Origin: Mycobacterium sp.
GTDB taxonomy: Bacteria > Actinomycetota > Actinomycetes > Mycobacteriales > Mycobacteriaceae
DNA length: 6,100 nt
Direction: 5' to 3'
Assembly (NCBI GenBank): GCA_025965815.1
Contig: JAOPWF010000296.1
Span: 1 to 6,100 of the forward strand
A program made the translations under genes and the position numbers. The notes beneath the pieces are model-generated. The model was not told the DNA's origin. It ran no database searches and saw only the letters and a list, made by a program, of their open reading frames with translations. Within the stretch, counting starts at the first letter, position 1. Every line of letters starts with the position of its first letter. Below are positions 5,839 to 6,100 of this stretch, piece by piece.

Positions 5839-6100
5839 GTGACTCATCGCGCAAACATCAAGAAGATTGCCGGTCTGGCCGGGATGGCGGCCGCGGCGAC
5901 CGCGGTAGTTTTGGCGGTCGGCTCGGGCACGGCCGAAGCTAACAACCAGAGCGACCTGAGCGTGCCCCTGGCAACCCAGACGATCCCGCACCAGTCGACG
6001 GTCAAGCTCCCGTTTTGGCCGACAGGGATTGCCACCAAGACGGTCCCGCACCTCCCGTCGTCGATCGAGCTCCCGTTTTGGCCGACTGCGATCGCCACCA
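5839..6100 (+). CDS. Secreted protein with ~20-residue LPFWPT tandem repeats (5' part, cut by window end)
   Basis: I do not recognise this gene. 87 codons are visible and the frame is open at the window end. The N-terminus is a clear Sec-type signal peptide: a basic start (Arg4, Lys8, Lys9), a hydrophobic Ala/Val/Leu core from about 10 to 30, and an A-X-A cleavage site, AEA at 32–34, before NNQSD. There is no lipobox Cys and no twin arginine. The mature part is two near-identical units (45–64 and 65–85) with the start of a third at 86. The shared pattern is A-T-x-T-[IV]-P-H, a short Ser-rich linker, then [VI]-x-L-P-F-W-P-T-x-I. Charged residues are few, and the mature part is rich in Pro, Thr and aromatic residues. 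The product is therefore predicted to act at or beyond the cell envelope; binding or structural roles are guesses. GTG 5839 has a good ribosome site and the signal peptide begins directly after it. Confidence 0.8.
   Translation, partial: MTHRANIKKIAGLAGMAAAATAVVLAVGSGTAEANNQSDLSVPLATQTIPHQSTVKLPFWPTGIATKTVPHLPSSIELPFWPTAIAT
5971..6100 (+). repeat. Tandem in-frame coding repeat, 60/63 bp period, continuing past the window
   Basis: Unit 1 is 5971–6030 (60 bp), unit 2 is 6031–6093 (63 bp), and GCCACCA at 6094–6100 repeats the first seven bases of unit 2, so a third unit begins. Units 1 and 2 share an exact 19-nt stretch (6005–6023 and 6068–6086, AGCTCCCGTTTTGGCCGAC). Unit 2 has one additional codon in the linker. 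All length differences are multiples of three, so the frame is kept. The nucleotide identity suggests fairly recent duplication or ongoing recombination between units. Confidence 0.85.

Noticed and set aside
5779..6098. Minus-strand open frames opposite the secreted repeat gene
   Set aside because: They show apparent repeats only because they read the complement of the coding repeats. The plus strand has the signal peptide and ribosome site.

Overview
The window is high-GC actinobacterial DNA whose gene content and order match a mycobacterium. From memory, the order gpsI – pepR – nitronate monooxygenase – (converging) ald – (diverging) AsnC/Lrp regulator is that of the Rv2783c–Rv2779c region of Mycobacterium tuberculosis. 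The extra class A beta-lactamase between the monooxygenase and ald is the arrangement I recall from fast growers such as M. smegmatis (blaS next to ald). A rapidly growing Mycolicibacterium-type species is therefore most likely. No database search was possible.

Layout: (1) 1–546 is the 3' end of gpsI (polynucleotide phosphorylase), carrying the KH and S1 RNA-binding domains. (2) 524–1876 is pepR, an M16 zinc protease overlapping gpsI. (3) 1880–2905 is an FMN-dependent nitronate monooxygenase-like protein, 3 nt behind pepR. (4) 2962–3870 is a Tat-exported, probably lipid-anchored class A beta-lactamase. These four genes lie on the + strand and could be one transcript. (5) 3873–4988 (minus) is ald, L-alanine dehydrogenase, converging on the beta-lactamase with only 2 nt between the stop codons, both of which sit in a perfect 16-bp palindrome. 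(6) 4989–5103 is the divergent control region between ald and its regulator, with several short repeats that are candidate operators. (7) 5104–5619 is an AldR-like AsnC/Lrp regulator, possibly read from a leaderless mRNA. (8) 5620–5838 is a 219-bp non-coding stretch with hairpin-forming repeats. (9) 5839 to the window end is the start of a small secreted protein made of about 20-residue tandem repeats containing LPFWPT. I do not recognise it.

Functionally, gpsI, pepR and the monooxygenase are housekeeping genes. ald and aldR form a local alanine-sensing circuit: the regulator is expected to bind the shared intergenic region and control ald in response to L-alanine. The beta-lactamase sits in this context without any visible dedicated regulator. 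The least understood item is the repeat-containing secreted protein at the right edge, which is cut by the window. No RNA genes, CRISPR arrays, insertion sequences or phage genes were seen.
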